Shown one piece after another: positions 8,493 to 16,560 of a stretch of 31,959 nt of DNA. The notes below the pieces were generated by a model. That model saw nothing but the letters and a program-made list of their open reading frames with translations, made no database searches and was not told the DNA's origin. Every line of letters starts with the position of its first letter. Position 1 is the first letter of the stretch. Position numbers and translations under genes: made by a program. The DNA comes from VFZS01 sp964353255. Lineage in GTDB: Bacteria; Acidobacteriota; Terriglobia; Bryobacterales; Bryobacteraceae. The stretch is taken from assembly GCA_964353255.1 (NCBI GenBank), contig CAYGVJ010000060.1:1-31959 (forward strand), given 5' to 3'.

Positions 8493-8527
8493 CGGCTGGC
8501 TGGGTCGAAGCGAGTTGAATCCCGGGT

Positions 8528-8557
8528 CCCGCCGGGGCCGGAGACGGCCCCGGCGGG
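8528..8557 (+). promoter_or_regulatory. Strong 12-bp GC hairpin between exbB and exbD
   Basis: CCCGCCGGGGCC (8528-8539) and GGCCCCGGCGGG (8546-8557) are perfect complements around the loop GGAGAC. There is no U tract, so it is not a classical intrinsic terminator. Placed 35 bp after the exbB stop and 35 bp before the exbD start, it could stabilise the exbB 3' end or reduce read-through and so set the ExbB:ExbD ratio. That role is an inference. Confidence 0.6.
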
Positions 8558-8592
8558 GGCCGGGGATCGTCTCGCGCAGACCGGAGGCTGAT

Positions 8593-9042
8593 ATGGCGAA
8601 ACAGAAAAACCCGGATCCCATTGCCACCCCTAACGTCGTCCCCATGGTAGACGTGATGCTGGTGCTGCTGATCATTTTTATGGTGATCACGCCGATGCTC
8701 TCCAAGGGCATGAGCGTGGACATGGTCAGAGCCCGGAACTCCGTCTCGATGCAAGGAGCTGACAAGGACGACGCCATCGTGGTGGCTGTCACCCGGGAAG
8801 GCCGCACCTTCCTGGGCAACATGCAACTGAAGCCCGAGGACCTGCCGCAGAAGGTCAGAGACCTGCTCGCCAACCGGCTCGACAAGATGTGCTACATCAA
8901 GAGCGACGCCCGGGCGCGCTACGAGCGGGTGGTCGAGGTGGTGGACAACCTGCGGGCCTCAGGCGTGGACCAGATCGGGCTGCTGACCGAGAAGGTCGAG
9001 GAGAAGAGGGGCGCCCCCGCGGCGGCCACGGTCACCCCGTAG
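8593..9042 (+). CDS. exbD: ExbD/TolR-type subunit, first copy
   Basis: 149 residues from the ATG at 8593, which has GGAGG six bases upstream. An in-frame TTG at 8515 would add 26 residues running through the GC hairpin and is rejected. After a short cytoplasmic N-terminus (NVVPMVDVMLVLLIIFMVITP) comes the single membrane helix bearing the essential Asp of the ExbD/TolR family, then the periplasmic domain. Works with ExbB; the second ExbD copy follows 43 bp later. Confidence 0.92.
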   Translation: MAKQKNPDPIATPNVVPMVDVMLVLLIIFMVITPMLSKGMSVDMVRARNSVSMQGADKDDAIVVAVTREGRTFLGNMQLKPEDLPQKVRDLLANRLDKMCYIKSDARARYERVVEVVDNLRASGVDQIGLLTEKVEEKRGAPAAATVTP

Positions 9043-9085
9043 GCCGCCGGCTGGCTGAGCCCCGTTTCGTTCGAGGAGAGATCTT

Positions 9086-9511
9086 ATGGCAATGCAAGTC
9101 GGCTCCGGCAAGGGGCCCCTGTCCGAACCCAACGTGGTGCCGATGATCGACGTCCTGCTGGTGCTGCTGATCATTTTCATGGTCATCACCCCCCTGACCC
9201 CCAAAGGGCTGGAGGCGCTGGTTCCCCAGCCTCCTCCTCCGGGAGCGCAGGCCGACGCGGCCAGCCAGCGCACCGTGGTGGTTGTGATTAACCGCGATCG
9301 CAGCATGCTCATCAACCAAGAGCCGACCAGCGAGGCCGTTTTGGGGGCCCGCCTGGAGGAGATTTTCAAGACCCGCGCCGAGCGTGTGGTGTTCGTCAAG
9401 GGCGATCCGGACCTGGAATTCCAGATCGTGGCCCGGGTCATCGACATCGCCCACGGGGCTGCCATTGACAAGGTCGGCCTGATCACCGCCAGGATTGAGG
9501 CCGGGCAGTAA
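9086..9511 (+). CDS. exbD: ExbD/TolR-type subunit, second copy
   Basis: 141 residues. Same plan as the preceding gene: NVVPMIDVLLVLLIIFMVITP holds the membrane helix and conserved Asp. The periplasmic domain is clearly diverged (Pro-rich PQPPPPGAQ segment after the helix) and ends in a helical IDKVGLITARIE tail. GAGGAGAG lies upstream of the ATG. Paired exbD genes with one exbB are common in Acidobacteriota, Bacteroidota and Myxococcota and suggest a hetero-ExbD motor. Confidence 0.92.
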   Translation: MAMQVGSGKGPLSEPNVVPMIDVLLVLLIIFMVITPLTPKGLEALVPQPPPPGAQADAASQRTVVVVINRDRSMLINQEPTSEAVLGARLEEIFKTRAERVVFVKGDPDLEFQIVARVIDIAHGAAIDKVGLITARIEAGQ

Positions 9512-9538
9512 GCCCGCCCGGAGGAACGAGGAACTAAC

Positions 9539-10351
9539 ATGAACCGCACGTGGAGTCGTTGGATAGCCGGTCTGGCGCTGGGCTTGACCGCCTTGCTGGG
9601 GACCGGCTGCGACAAGCTCAGGGCCCGCGACCAGCTCAACCAGGGCGTGCAAGCTTACCGTAATGCCCGGTATCCGGAAGCCGTCGAGCGCTTCAAGAAG
9701 GCTGTCGAGCTGGATCCCACCTTCCCCACGGCCAGGCTCTACCTGGCCACCGCTTACATGATGCAGTACATCCCGGGCGCCGAGTCGCCCGAGAACTTCC
9801 AGATGGCCGAGGCGGCCCATCAGAACTTCCTGAAAGTCCTCGAGCAGGACCCCAAGAACACGGTGGCCCTGGCCTCCGTTGCTTCCCTGTACTTCAACCA
9901 GAAGAAGTTCGAGGAGGCGCAGGAGTGGAACCGCAAGCTGGTCCAGGTGGATCCGAAAAACCGGGACGCTTACTACACCCTGGGCGTGATCGCCTGGACC
10001 AAGGCCTTCCAGGCGGATGCCGAGGCGCGGGCCCGGCTGGGCATGCGGCCCGAGGACCCCGGCCCGCTCAAGGACAAGAAGTTGCGCGACGAGTTGCGCG
10101 CCAAGAACTGGGACATGATCGAGCAGGGTCTCAAGGATCTGGATAGGGCCCTCGAGATGGACAAGGAATACGACGAGGCAATGGCCTACATGAACCTGCT
10201 CTTCAGGCAGCGCGCCGACCTTCAGGACACTCCCGAGGCCTACAATAAGGACACCGAATCGGCCGACACCTGGATCCAGAAGACGCTCGAAACCAAGAAG
10301 ATCAAGGCCGCGCGGACGCCCGGCGCCGGCGGCATCCAGACTGGCAAGTAA
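9539..10351 (+). CDS. TPR-repeat putative lipoprotein
   Basis: 270 residues. N-terminal signal (WIAGLALGLTALLGTGC) with Cys24 as a probable lipidation site, although the box GTGC has Gly where Leu/Val is usual at -3. Several tetratricopeptide repeats follow: NQGVQAYRNARYPEAVERFKKAV, a pair around residues 85-150 (ASVASLYFNQKKFEEAQEWNR; YYTLGVIAWTKAF) and a last one near residue 200. Last gene of the TonB cluster, 27 bp after exbD. TPR lipoproteins after ExbBD are often accessory to the transport or envelope complex; the partner is unknown. Confidence 0.85.
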   Translation: MNRTWSRWIAGLALGLTALLGTGCDKLRARDQLNQGVQAYRNARYPEAVERFKKAVELDPTFPTARLYLATAYMMQYIPGAESPENFQMAEAAHQNFLKVLEQDPKNTVALASVASLYFNQKKFEEAQEWNRKLVQVDPKNRDAYYTLGVIAWTKAFQADAEARARLGMRPEDPGPLKDKKLRDELRAKNWDMIEQGLKDLDRALEMDKEYDEAMAYMNLLFRQRADLQDTPEAYNKDTESADTWIQKTLETKKIKAARTPGAGGIQTGK

Positions 10352-10375
10352 GGCCGCTTCCCGCGCCTCCTCCGC

Positions 10376-10381
10376 TATAAT
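10376..10381 (+). promoter_or_regulatory. TATAAT -10 box upstream of rel
   Basis: Perfect TATAAT between the TPR gene stop and the rel start. The matching -35 position (about 10353-10358) is poor, so strength is uncertain. Transcription would start near 10388, directly before the hairpin at 10391. Confidence 0.45.
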
Positions 10382-10390
10382 GGGGAAAGA

Positions 10391-10416
10391 CGGGCGACGG
10401 GGGTCGCCCGTTTTTT
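10391..10416 (+). terminator. Intrinsic-terminator-like hairpin just before rel
   Basis: CGGGCGAC (10391-10398) pairs with GTCGCCCG (10403-10410) around GGGG, followed directly by six T (10411-10416). It would end transcripts of the sec/TonB cluster. It also sits between the TATAAT box and the rel ATG at 10420, so rel transcripts starting there would have to pass it; an attenuator is possible. Confidence 0.75.
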
Positions 10417-10419
10417 CCC

Positions 10420-12642
10420 ATGTCCCGCGACTCCACCGTTGTCTCGACGGCCGAGATGGCCACGGGGCCGGCTGACACGGTCGAAGAGCTGTACCGCGAG
10501 CTTGAGGCCAAGGTTCGGGAGGCCCGCCCCCGGGAAGACCTTTCCGGCCTCGCCGAGGCTTTTCAGTTCGCCGCCCTGCGCCATCGCGACCAATGGCGTG
10601 AATCGGGCGAACCCTACATCGTCCATCCGCTGCACACCGCGCTCACCCTGGCGGAGATGAACATGGATCTGGTGTGCCTCCAGACCGGCCTGCTGCACGA
10701 CGTGGTCGAGGACGCCGGCGCAACCCTGGAGGAAGTTCACAAGCGGTTCGGCGAGGAGGTGGCCCGCTGCGTGGACGGGGTGACCAAGCTGAGCAAGCTG
10801 AAGTTCTACTCCCGCGAGGTGCGCCAGGCCGAGAGTGTGCGCAAGATGCTGCTGGCGATGGTGGACGACGTGCGCGTGGTGATCGTCAAGCTGGCCGACC
10901 GGCTGCACAACATGCGCACCCTGGAGTACCTCAAGGACCCGGAGCGGCGCCAGCGCGTGGCGCAGGAGACTCTGGAGATCTACGCGCCCATCGCGCACCG
11001 GCTGGGCATGGGCCGGATCCGCGGCGAGCTCGAGGACCTGGCCTTCCGGTACCTGGAACCGGAGGCGCACACCGAGGTGCTCCGCGCCCTGGAATCCAGG
11101 CGGCAGGCCAGCAACGAGTTCCTCAGCCACATCCCGAAGATCATCCAGGAGGTGCTCCGGCGGGAGGGCATTCCCGCGCGGGTGGAAGGCCGCGTCAAGC
11201 GCGCTTACTCGATCCACGGGAAGATGAAGCGGCAGAAGATCCCCGTCGAGCAGGTCTACGATCTGCTGGCGGTGCGGATCCTCACCGACAACGTGAAGAA
11301 CTGCTACGCGGCGCTCGGGGTCATCCACCACGAGTGGCACCCCATCCCCGGAAGGATCAAGGATTTCATCGCCATTCCTCGCCCCAACCTTTACCAGTCG
11401 CTGCACACCTCCGTCATCGGCCCGGGCGGGCAGCCCTTTGAGGTGCAGATCCGCACCGAGGAGATGCACCGCGTCGCCGAACAGGGCATCGCCGCCCACT
11501 GGAAGTACAAGGAAGGTCGCCACGGCGAAAGCCAGGATGACCAGCGCGTGATCTGGCTCCGGCAGCTTCTAGAGTGGATGCAGGACATGCGCGATCCGGG
11601 CGAGTTCATGTCCACTCTCAAGGTGGACCTTTACCGGGAAGAGGTCTACACCTTCACTCCCCGCGGCAAGGTGATCGTGCTGCCGCGGGAGGCCACGCCG
11701 GTAGACTTCGCTTATGCCATCCACACCCAGGTGGGACACACCTGCGTAGGCGCCAAGGTCAACGGCCGGATTGTCCCGCTCAAGTACGTGTTCCGCAACG
11801 GCGACGTGGTGGAGATCCTGACCCAGCCCGGGCACATGCCCAGCAAGGACTGGCTGACGCTGGTCAGGACGCCTCGCGCCCGCAACAAGATCAAAGCCGT
11901 CATCAACGCGGCCGAACGCGCCCGCGCCATCGAGATCGGCCAGAAACTCCTGGAGAAAGAGGCCCGCCGCCTGGGGGTGCAGCTTGCCAGGATCAGCAAG
12001 GAGAATCTGGAAGCGGTAGCCGCGGAATACGGGTTTGCCAAGAGCGAGGACCTGCACGCCGCTCTGGGCTATGGCCGGTTCTCGCCCCGCAAGATCCTCC
12101 AGAAGGTTTCGCCGGGGGCCCCGGGGGTGCTGGCTGAGGAAGCCGCCCGCCCGGCCCCGATCCTGCCGGCGCCCGGTCCGGTTCCCGCGCCGGGCGATCT
12201 GGTCATCCGGGTCAGCGGCGTCGAGGACCTGATGGTTTACCGCGCCAAGTGCTGCAATCCCATCTTGGGCGAGCCCATCGTCGGATACGTGACTCGCGGC
12301 AAGGGCGTGGCGGTCCACTCCACGGCCTGCCCCAACGTGCAGAACCTCATGTACGAGGTCGAGCGCCGGATCGCCGTCGAGTGGGGCCGGAGCGCCAGCG
12401 AGCCGTTCCCGGTGAAGATGCTGGTCCACATGGACGACCGGCCGGGGATGCTGAGCGACCTCACCAAAGTGCTCTCCGACGAGAACAGCAACATCCGCAG
12501 CCTGGAGGCGCGTCAGGACGCCGCGCGGGGCGATGGCGCGGTGGTGGACATGACCTTCGAAGTCCACGACACGCAGCAGCTCCAGCGGATCCTTTCGGCC
12601 ATGTGGCGGATCTCCGGGATCCGCGACATCCAGCGGGTGTAG
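10420..12642 (+). CDS. rel: Bifunctional (p)ppGpp synthetase/hydrolase, RelA/SpoT family
   Basis: 740 residues, full length for a long RSH protein. The hydrolase domain is intact with HDVVED near residues 93-98. The synthetase domain (about 235-365) has RVKRAYSIHGKMKRQ, YDLLAVRI and the QSLHTSV / EVQIRTEEMH elements. A TGS domain (about 403-465, VYTFTPRGKVIVLP) follows, then the zinc-finger/RIS region with AKCCNPILGEPI near residue 608, and a C-terminal ACT domain from about 665 (MDDRPGMLSDLTKVL). Both catalytic halves look functional. The ATG has no Shine-Dalgarno; another ATG at 10456 is in frame. The DUF971 gene begins 2 bp after the stop. Confidence 0.95.
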   Translation: MSRDSTVVSTAEMATGPADTVEELYRELEAKVREARPREDLSGLAEAFQFAALRHRDQWRESGEPYIVHPLHTALTLAEMNMDLVCLQTGLLHDVVEDAGATLEEVHKRFGEEVARCVDGVTKLSKLKFYSREVRQAESVRKMLLAMVDDVRVVIVKLADRLHNMRTLEYLKDPERRQRVAQETLEIYAPIAHRLGMGRIRGELEDLAFRYLEPEAHTEVLRALESRRQASNEFLSHIPKIIQEVLRREGIPARVEGRVKRAYSIHGKMKRQKIPVEQVYDLLAVRILTDNVKNCYAALGVIHHEWHPIPGRIKDFIAIPRPNLYQSLHTSVIGPGGQPFEVQIRTEEMHRVAEQGIAAHWKYKEGRHGESQDDQRVIWLRQLLEWMQDMRDPGEFMSTLKVDLYREEVYTFTPRGKVIVLPREATPVDFAYAIHTQVGHTCVGAKVNGRIVPLKYVFRNGDVVEILTQPGHMPSKDWLTLVRTPRARNKIKAVINAAERARAIEIGQKLLEKEARRLGVQLARISKENLEAVAAEYGFAKSEDLHAALGYGRFSPRKILQKVSPGAPGVLAEEAARPAPILPAPGPVPAPGDLVIRVSGVEDLMVYRAKCCNPILGEPIVGYVTRGKGVAVHSTACPNVQNLMYEVERRIAVEWGRSASEPFPVKMLVHMDDRPGMLSDLTKVLSDENSNIRSLEARQDAARGDGAVVDMTFEVHDTQQLQRILSAMWRISGIRDIQRV

Positions 12643-12644
12643 CG

Positions 12645-12968
12645 GTGGACCCGGCGCGCATCGCCGTCTCCAAGTCCCGGGGCGTAACCATAGACTGGCG
12701 GGATAATCACCGCAGCCGGTATGAGCTGAAGTACCTCCGCGAGCGCTGCCCCTGCGCCGCTTGCGCCGGCCCGCGCCCGGCCCAGCCGGAGGTCGCCTCC
12801 GCCTTCCCCATCTACCCGCCGGCGCTCAGGATCGAGGGAGTGGAGCCGGTGGGCAACTACGCGCTGCGCATCGTCTGGAGCGACGGACACAGCACCGGCA
12901 TCTATAGCTTCGAGCACCTGCGGAGAATCTGCCCGTGCGGGGAGTGCGCGCGCCAGCGGCGCCCGTGA
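12645..12968 (+). CDS. DUF971 family protein
   Basis: 107 residues from a GTG at 12645, two bases after the rel stop, so it is probably translated by coupling. The DUF971 (gamma-butyrobetaine hydroxylase N-terminal-like) pattern is present: an opening strand with VTIDWRDNHRSRY, the turn LRERCPCAAC, then VGNYALRIVWSDGHSTGIYSFEHLRRICPCGEC. Both Cys clusters (CPCAAC and CPCGEC) could bind metal. Members occur alone or next to Mrp/ApbC-type ATPases; the cellular role is not established. Pairing with rel looks like shared transcription only. Confidence 0.85.
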   Translation: MDPARIAVSKSRGVTIDWRDNHRSRYELKYLRERCPCAACAGPRPAQPEVASAFPIYPPALRIEGVEPVGNYALRIVWSDGHSTGIYSFEHLRRICPCGECARQRRP

Positions 12969-13375
12969 CGCGCCAGGCCCGCAGTGGTTGCGCCGCACCT
13001 GCGGCCGCTCAAACGCTCAGCATACCCACGCCCCGGCGTCGGGGCCTTCCCGCTGCCCGTCGGCAAAGCACTCGGCTGCTGACCGAAGGGTTGCAGGTTC
13101 GAGTCCGGCCTGAGGAGCCAAATCCTTTGCAGTCAGAGTCTCGTCGTTTCAGCAGCTTGCCAAGGTCTTGCCGACGAGCCCACAGTGGATTCGAACTGCC
13201 GCAACTTTCTGCCATGAAGGTGATGAAGCGGAAGAGGGCGAGTCTTGTTCGGCATCCTTCCGAATCGCCTCCATTTCTGCCACCAAGCGACTCCATGCGA
13301 GAAGTGTCGTTGGCGAATTCTGGCCACTGGCTGTGGACGCCGCCCGGCCCACGACGCCGCGGAGGTGGATTGGTC
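12969..13375. other. Intergenic region with hairpins and a tRNA remnant
   Basis: 407 bp without a convincing protein gene. It contains an inverted repeat CCGCAG/CTGCGG (12979-12984 with 12999-13004), a second hairpin GCCCCG/CGGGGC (13030-13035 with 13040-13045) that may end the rel transcript, the tRNA-like remnant at 13052-13120, and about 250 bp after it in which nothing is recognised. Confidence 0.5.
13052..13120 (+). pseudogene. Decayed tRNA, most like tRNA-Asn, lacking the 5' acceptor strand
   Basis: Reading back from the encoded CCA (13118-13120): discriminator G, acceptor strand CTGAGGA, T arm GCAGG-TTCGAGT-CCGGC (one mismatch), a 5-nt variable loop GGGTT, an anticodon arm CTCGG-CTGCTGA-CCGAA and a partial D arm. 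The acceptor partner (TCCTCAG expected) is absent: 13043-13049 does not pair. The anticodon as read is GCT (Ser), but the short variable loop excludes a normal bacterial tRNA-Ser. The body resembles tRNA-Asn with loop CTGTTAA changed at two positions. Judged non-functional; possibly an attachment-site scar. Confidence 0.65.
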
Positions 13376-14233
13376 CTACGGGATCGACACCCGCTCGTAG
13401 TACTGAAAAGCAGGCGGATTCGGCATAAGCACTACCAGTTGTGCGCCGTCGCCCGACAGCACGAAGGGGCTCTTGCCCGAGCTCCTGTTCGGCGTGCCCC
13501 TAATCTGGGACACGTATTCCCATACTCCGGTGCAGTCCGCATTCACGCTAAACCCGCCGGAGACGAAGTCGGTTGCCACCTGAACTCCGCCCCAGTTGTG
13601 AACGGCGCTACCACGAGGAGGGCCGCCGTCCGGGTCAAGGACGAACACGCCCAACCCGGCTTCGGGAGCGAAGTAAGGCGGCTGGCTCGGGTTGAGCATT
13701 TGCATGTTGAGCCACCCCTCGTAGTACATGGAATAGGTTCCGCGGAGCATCGAGGAGTGGCAGGCCCGCGGCCCGCGGCTCAGGCGTTGGAACTCACTGG
13801 TCAGGATGGCGCCGCGCCCGCCCGAATCGGTCATCAGGCCCCGAATCCGGGCTCCGTCGTCCAGGATGCGTAGTTCCAGCTTGTCGGGTCCCAGCACGGC
13901 GTCGGTTCCCACCACCTTCAGGCGGTAGGTGGCGGTTCCGCCGCAATTCTCGCTCACCGTGTACTGGAGATCCACGTACTCAAGCGTTTGGGCCACGCCG
14001 CCAAAGGTGGCAGTGAACCGGCCGCTGCCCTTGCCTGCGCCGTCAAGCGTGACGATTCCCAGGCCGTAGGTAGGCCCCATGGTGTTGGGAAGGGAGGGAT
14101 GATTGGGGCCCAGGTCATGCCATCCCCAAGTTCTGAACAGATAAGTTCCCCGCGCGTCCGCCGGGGAGCAGGGCTGGGCTGCGGCGAAGGCGGCGCCCAG
14201 CAGGAAGATAGTCAGAAGCTTTATTGCTCGCAT
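13376..14233 (-). CDS. Secreted protein of unknown function with two similar halves
   Basis: 285 residues from the ATG at 14233 (AAGGA 8 nt upstream; an adjoining GTG at 14236 is also possible). Signal peptide AIKLLTIFLLGAAFAAAQ. The mature protein contains two related segments, each starting with CxxxxxRGTYxxxxxGW near residues 20 and 160, then a GLGIVTLDGAGKGSG / GLGVFVLDPDGG strand pair, and a Cys-Gly/Thr turn (ENCGGTATYRL; ADCTGVWEYV). Conserved Cys suggests disulfides in the periplasm or outside. Such duplicated RGTY proteins are common in Acidobacteriota but I know no function. It is transcribed divergently from the HTH-propeller gene. Confidence 0.75.
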   Translation of the reverse strand: MRAIKLLTIFLLGAAFAAAQPCSPADARGTYLFRTWGWHDLGPNHPSLPNTMGPTYGLGIVTLDGAGKGSGRFTATFGGVAQTLEYVDLQYTVSENCGGTATYRLKVVGTDAVLGPDKLELRILDDGARIRGLMTDSGGRGAILTSEFQRLSRGPRACHSSMLRGTYSMYYEGWLNMQMLNPSQPPYFAPEAGLGVFVLDPDGGPPRGSAVHNWGGVQVATDFVSGGFSVNADCTGVWEYVSQIRGTPNRSSGKSPFVLSGDGAQLVVLMPNPPAFQYYERVSIP

Positions 14234-14298
14234 CACGGAATTCCTTTCACGTGCAGGCTACGCCCAATACCGTGTGCGGACAAGCGGTGTGAAGCGGC

Positions 14299-14338
14299 AA
14301 GGCGGCGGAAAGAGGCAATTGCCGCCTGTTGCCGCCTT
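14299..14338. promoter_or_regulatory. Nested palindrome, candidate operator between divergent genes
   Basis: AAGGCGGC (14299-14306) and GCCGCCTT (14331-14338) are perfect inverted arms. The palindrome GGCAATTGCC (14314-14323) has exactly the same centre, 14318.5. The right arm overlaps a TTGCCG (14329-14334) that with TAGACT (14351-14356, 16-bp spacer) could form the promoter of the rightward gene. A dimer or tetramer of a repressor could bind here; the HTH protein at 14377 is the obvious candidate. Confidence 0.5.
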
Positions 14339-14376
14339 CTCCAGTTCGTGTAGACTGAGGATCGGAGTACCCGAAA

Positions 14377-16383
14377 TTGGAAGCCGGCCCGCAGCCAGTC
14401 CCCCGGCAGGAGCACCGGTTTACCTCCTGGAAGGAGATTGCGGCTTATCTCAAGCGCGATGTCCGCACGGTTCAGCGTTGGGAGGCGACGCGCGGCTTGC
14501 CGGTGCACCGGCTGCCGGGCAGGGGCCGCAGTCCGATCTACGCGCTGAAGTCCCAGTTGGACGAATGGTGGGCGCGCACGCCCGCGCGGCAGGAGAGCCC
14601 CGCCATGATGCCCCTGCCGGCGAGACATTTCCGGCGCTGGCGTTGGATGGCAGCCGTCCTGCCTGCCGTCGCTGCCATGGCGGCCTGGATCCTGCTGCGG
14701 CGGGGCGAGGCGCCCGTTCCCCTTCCAGTGGTGCCTCTCACCAGCCTGCCCGGCGCCGAGTATGCCCCGGCACTGTCCCCGGATGGGAAACGCTTGGCCT
14801 TCACCTGGCGGCCTGCCGATTCCCAGAATGCGGACGTCTACGTCATAGATCTTCCTGGCGGCAATCCCCGGCGCCTCACGGACGATCCCGCCGCGGACGT
14901 CTTCGCCGAGTGGTCTCCGGACGGACAGCGGCTCGCCTACGTCCGGGTCGCCGCGGGAGGCGATCGGTACGAACTGCGTCTATCCGATCTCGGGGGCGGG
15001 AGCGATCGCAGGCTGTTTGTGAGCGAAATCCCGGGAGTGGATCCGCCCGCTTGGATTCAAGTTTGGACGCCGGATGGCGAAAGGCTGATCTTCTCGCGTC
15101 CCCGCCAGCCGGGAGGCCCATTCGGCATGGTGCTCCTGGAGCTGAAAACGGGGATCGAACACAGCCTCACCCCGCCAGTTTCCGGAATGACAGGCGAGCG
15201 GACGCCAGCCTTGTCGCCCGACGGCCGCCGCTTGGTCTTCCAGCGCCGGATCCTCGCCGGGGAAGGGGATCTCTTCGTTCTCGATCTCAAACCCGATTTC
15301 ACGGCCGCCGGGCCGCCCCGGCAGATCACGGACGAGAAATGCTGCCTGGAAGCCCCCTCCTGGACCCGTGACGGCAAGGAGATTGTGTTTGTTTCGTGGA
15401 AGAACGGAACGAGGCGGCTGGCGCGCGTTCCGGTCGGCGGGGGTCCCATCCGGTTTGATCCCAGAGTGCCGGCCGTTGGCTTCGCGCCGCGCATCGCGCC
15501 CGACGGGCGCCTGGTGTTCCACGATTCGGCCATGGTGGGGAATATCTTCCGTGTGGACTTGAAGGAACCGAGCGCCGGCGCTAAACGGCTGATTGCCTCA
15601 AGCCGCCAGGACGGCTCGCCTGCATACTCGCCGGACGGCAAGTGGATCGTGTTCAGCTCCGATCGCGGCGGCTCCCGCCAGCTTTTCATCTGCGACAGCG
15701 AGGGCAGGGCGGCACGACAGCTCACGCATCTCGAAGACATCTCGGCCTGGTATCCGACCTATTCGCCCGATGGGCGGTGGATTGCCTTCGAGGGTCGCCG
15801 CGGCAATGGCTCGGACATCTTTCTGGCAAGCCCTTTGACCGGAGCTGTTAGTCCCTTGCTCCAGACGACGAGCGCTGAACAGCGGCCACGCTGGTCGCGC
15901 GACGGCCGATGGCTGTATTTCGCCTGTGATCGGAGCGGCCGGTACGAGATTTGGCGGGTGGAGGTCGATCGGGAAGGTCACGCCAGTGACGCCGTCCAAC
16001 TCACCCACCGGGGCGGTTATTCCGGGTATGAATCGGCCGACGGCCGATATCTCTACTACTCCGACTGGACCGTGAGGCAGCTTTGGAGGATCTCGACGGC
16101 CGGCGGACCGCAGGAGCCGGTGCCCGGCGATGCACACTTCAACCGCTATCCCGCCAATCTGGCCGCCGGCGTCCGGGGCATTTACTATGTAGGCGAATCC
16201 GGCGAGAAGGGAACCCCGTTGTGGTTCCTTCCTTTTGAGGGCGGGCTCCCCCGCATGCTCGCCACGTTACATCAGGCGCCCTCTCTCCCCGGGATTGCCG
16301 TTTCGCCAGATGACCGCTGGCTGCTGCTCAGCGTATCCGAGCAGACCAGCGGCGACATCCTCTCCGTGCCTGGTTTCCGCTGA
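14377..16383 (+). CDS. HTH-membrane-TolB-propeller one-component regulator
   Basis: 668 residues from a TTG with GGAG 9 nt upstream. The N-terminus holds a MerR/excisionase-type helix-turn-helix (SWKEIAAYLKRDVRTVQRWE, then GLPVHRLPGRGRSPIYALKSQLDEWW). One membrane helix follows at about residues 88-108. The rest is a beta-propeller of WD40-like TolB (PD40) repeats, each marked by LSPDGKRLAF, WSPDGQRLAY, LSPDGRRLVF, YSPDGKWIVF, YSPDGRWIAF and similar. This DNA-binding/propeller architecture is typical of Acidobacteriota and probably couples an envelope signal to transcription. The palindrome upstream of the start is its likely target. Confidence 0.88.
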   Translation: MEAGPQPVPRQEHRFTSWKEIAAYLKRDVRTVQRWEATRGLPVHRLPGRGRSPIYALKSQLDEWWARTPARQESPAMMPLPARHFRRWRWMAAVLPAVAAMAAWILLRRGEAPVPLPVVPLTSLPGAEYAPALSPDGKRLAFTWRPADSQNADVYVIDLPGGNPRRLTDDPAADVFAEWSPDGQRLAYVRVAAGGDRYELRLSDLGGGSDRRLFVSEIPGVDPPAWIQVWTPDGERLIFSRPRQPGGPFGMVLLELKTGIEHSLTPPVSGMTGERTPALSPDGRRLVFQRRILAGEGDLFVLDLKPDFTAAGPPRQITDEKCCLEAPSWTRDGKEIVFVSWKNGTRRLARVPVGGGPIRFDPRVPAVGFAPRIAPDGRLVFHDSAMVGNIFRVDLKEPSAGAKRLIASSRQDGSPAYSPDGKWIVFSSDRGGSRQLFICDSEGRAARQLTHLEDISAWYPTYSPDGRWIAFEGRRGNGSDIFLASPLTGAVSPLLQTTSAEQRPRWSRDGRWLYFACDRSGRYEIWRVEVDREGHASDAVQLTHRGGYSGYESADGRYLYYSDWTVRQLWRISTAGGPQEPVPGDAHFNRYPANLAAGVRGIYYVGESGEKGTPLWFLPFEGGLPRMLATLHQAPSLPGIAVSPDDRWLLLSVSEQTSGDILSVPGFR

Positions 16384-16537
16384 CGTAGTCCGTAGCCGAC
16401 CCTGTGGCCTCGGCCTCGATGAGAGCCCGGCGGGTTCCGGCGAGCGGTTCGCGTGCGTCCAACCCGGCCGCCGGTATCAACAGGACCGCCGCGAACCACC
16501 TGAACTCCCACACGCGTTGCGGAGTGAGGGCCACCAT
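16384..16537 (-). pseudogene. Possible 5' remnant of a secreted-protein gene
   Basis: From an ATG at 16537 the minus strand reads a plausible signal peptide (VWEFRWFAAVLLIPAAGLDA) and then REPLAGTRRALIEAEATGS before running into the 3' end of the propeller gene, where the frame loses protein character and continues as a shadow. This is consistent with a gene beheaded by rearrangement, but there is no clear Shine-Dalgarno and no homolog is recognised. Confidence 0.25.
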
Positions 16538-16560
16538 CGGCCAGACGTGTCATGGATCGC

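Noticed and set aside
8515..8592. N-terminal extension of the first ExbD from a TTG
   Set aside because: It translates the GC hairpin into an Arg/Gly/Pro stretch; the ATG at 8593 has a good Shine-Dalgarno and matches the family start.
13052..13120. Functional tRNA-Ser(GCT)
   Set aside because: There is no long variable arm and no paired 5' acceptor strand, and the T stem has a mismatch.
13009..13296. Minus-strand ORF containing SGRTRTCNPSVSSRV
   Set aside because: This peptide is the well-known false translation of the antisense strand of a tRNA T arm and anticodon arm; the real feature is the tRNA remnant on the plus strand.
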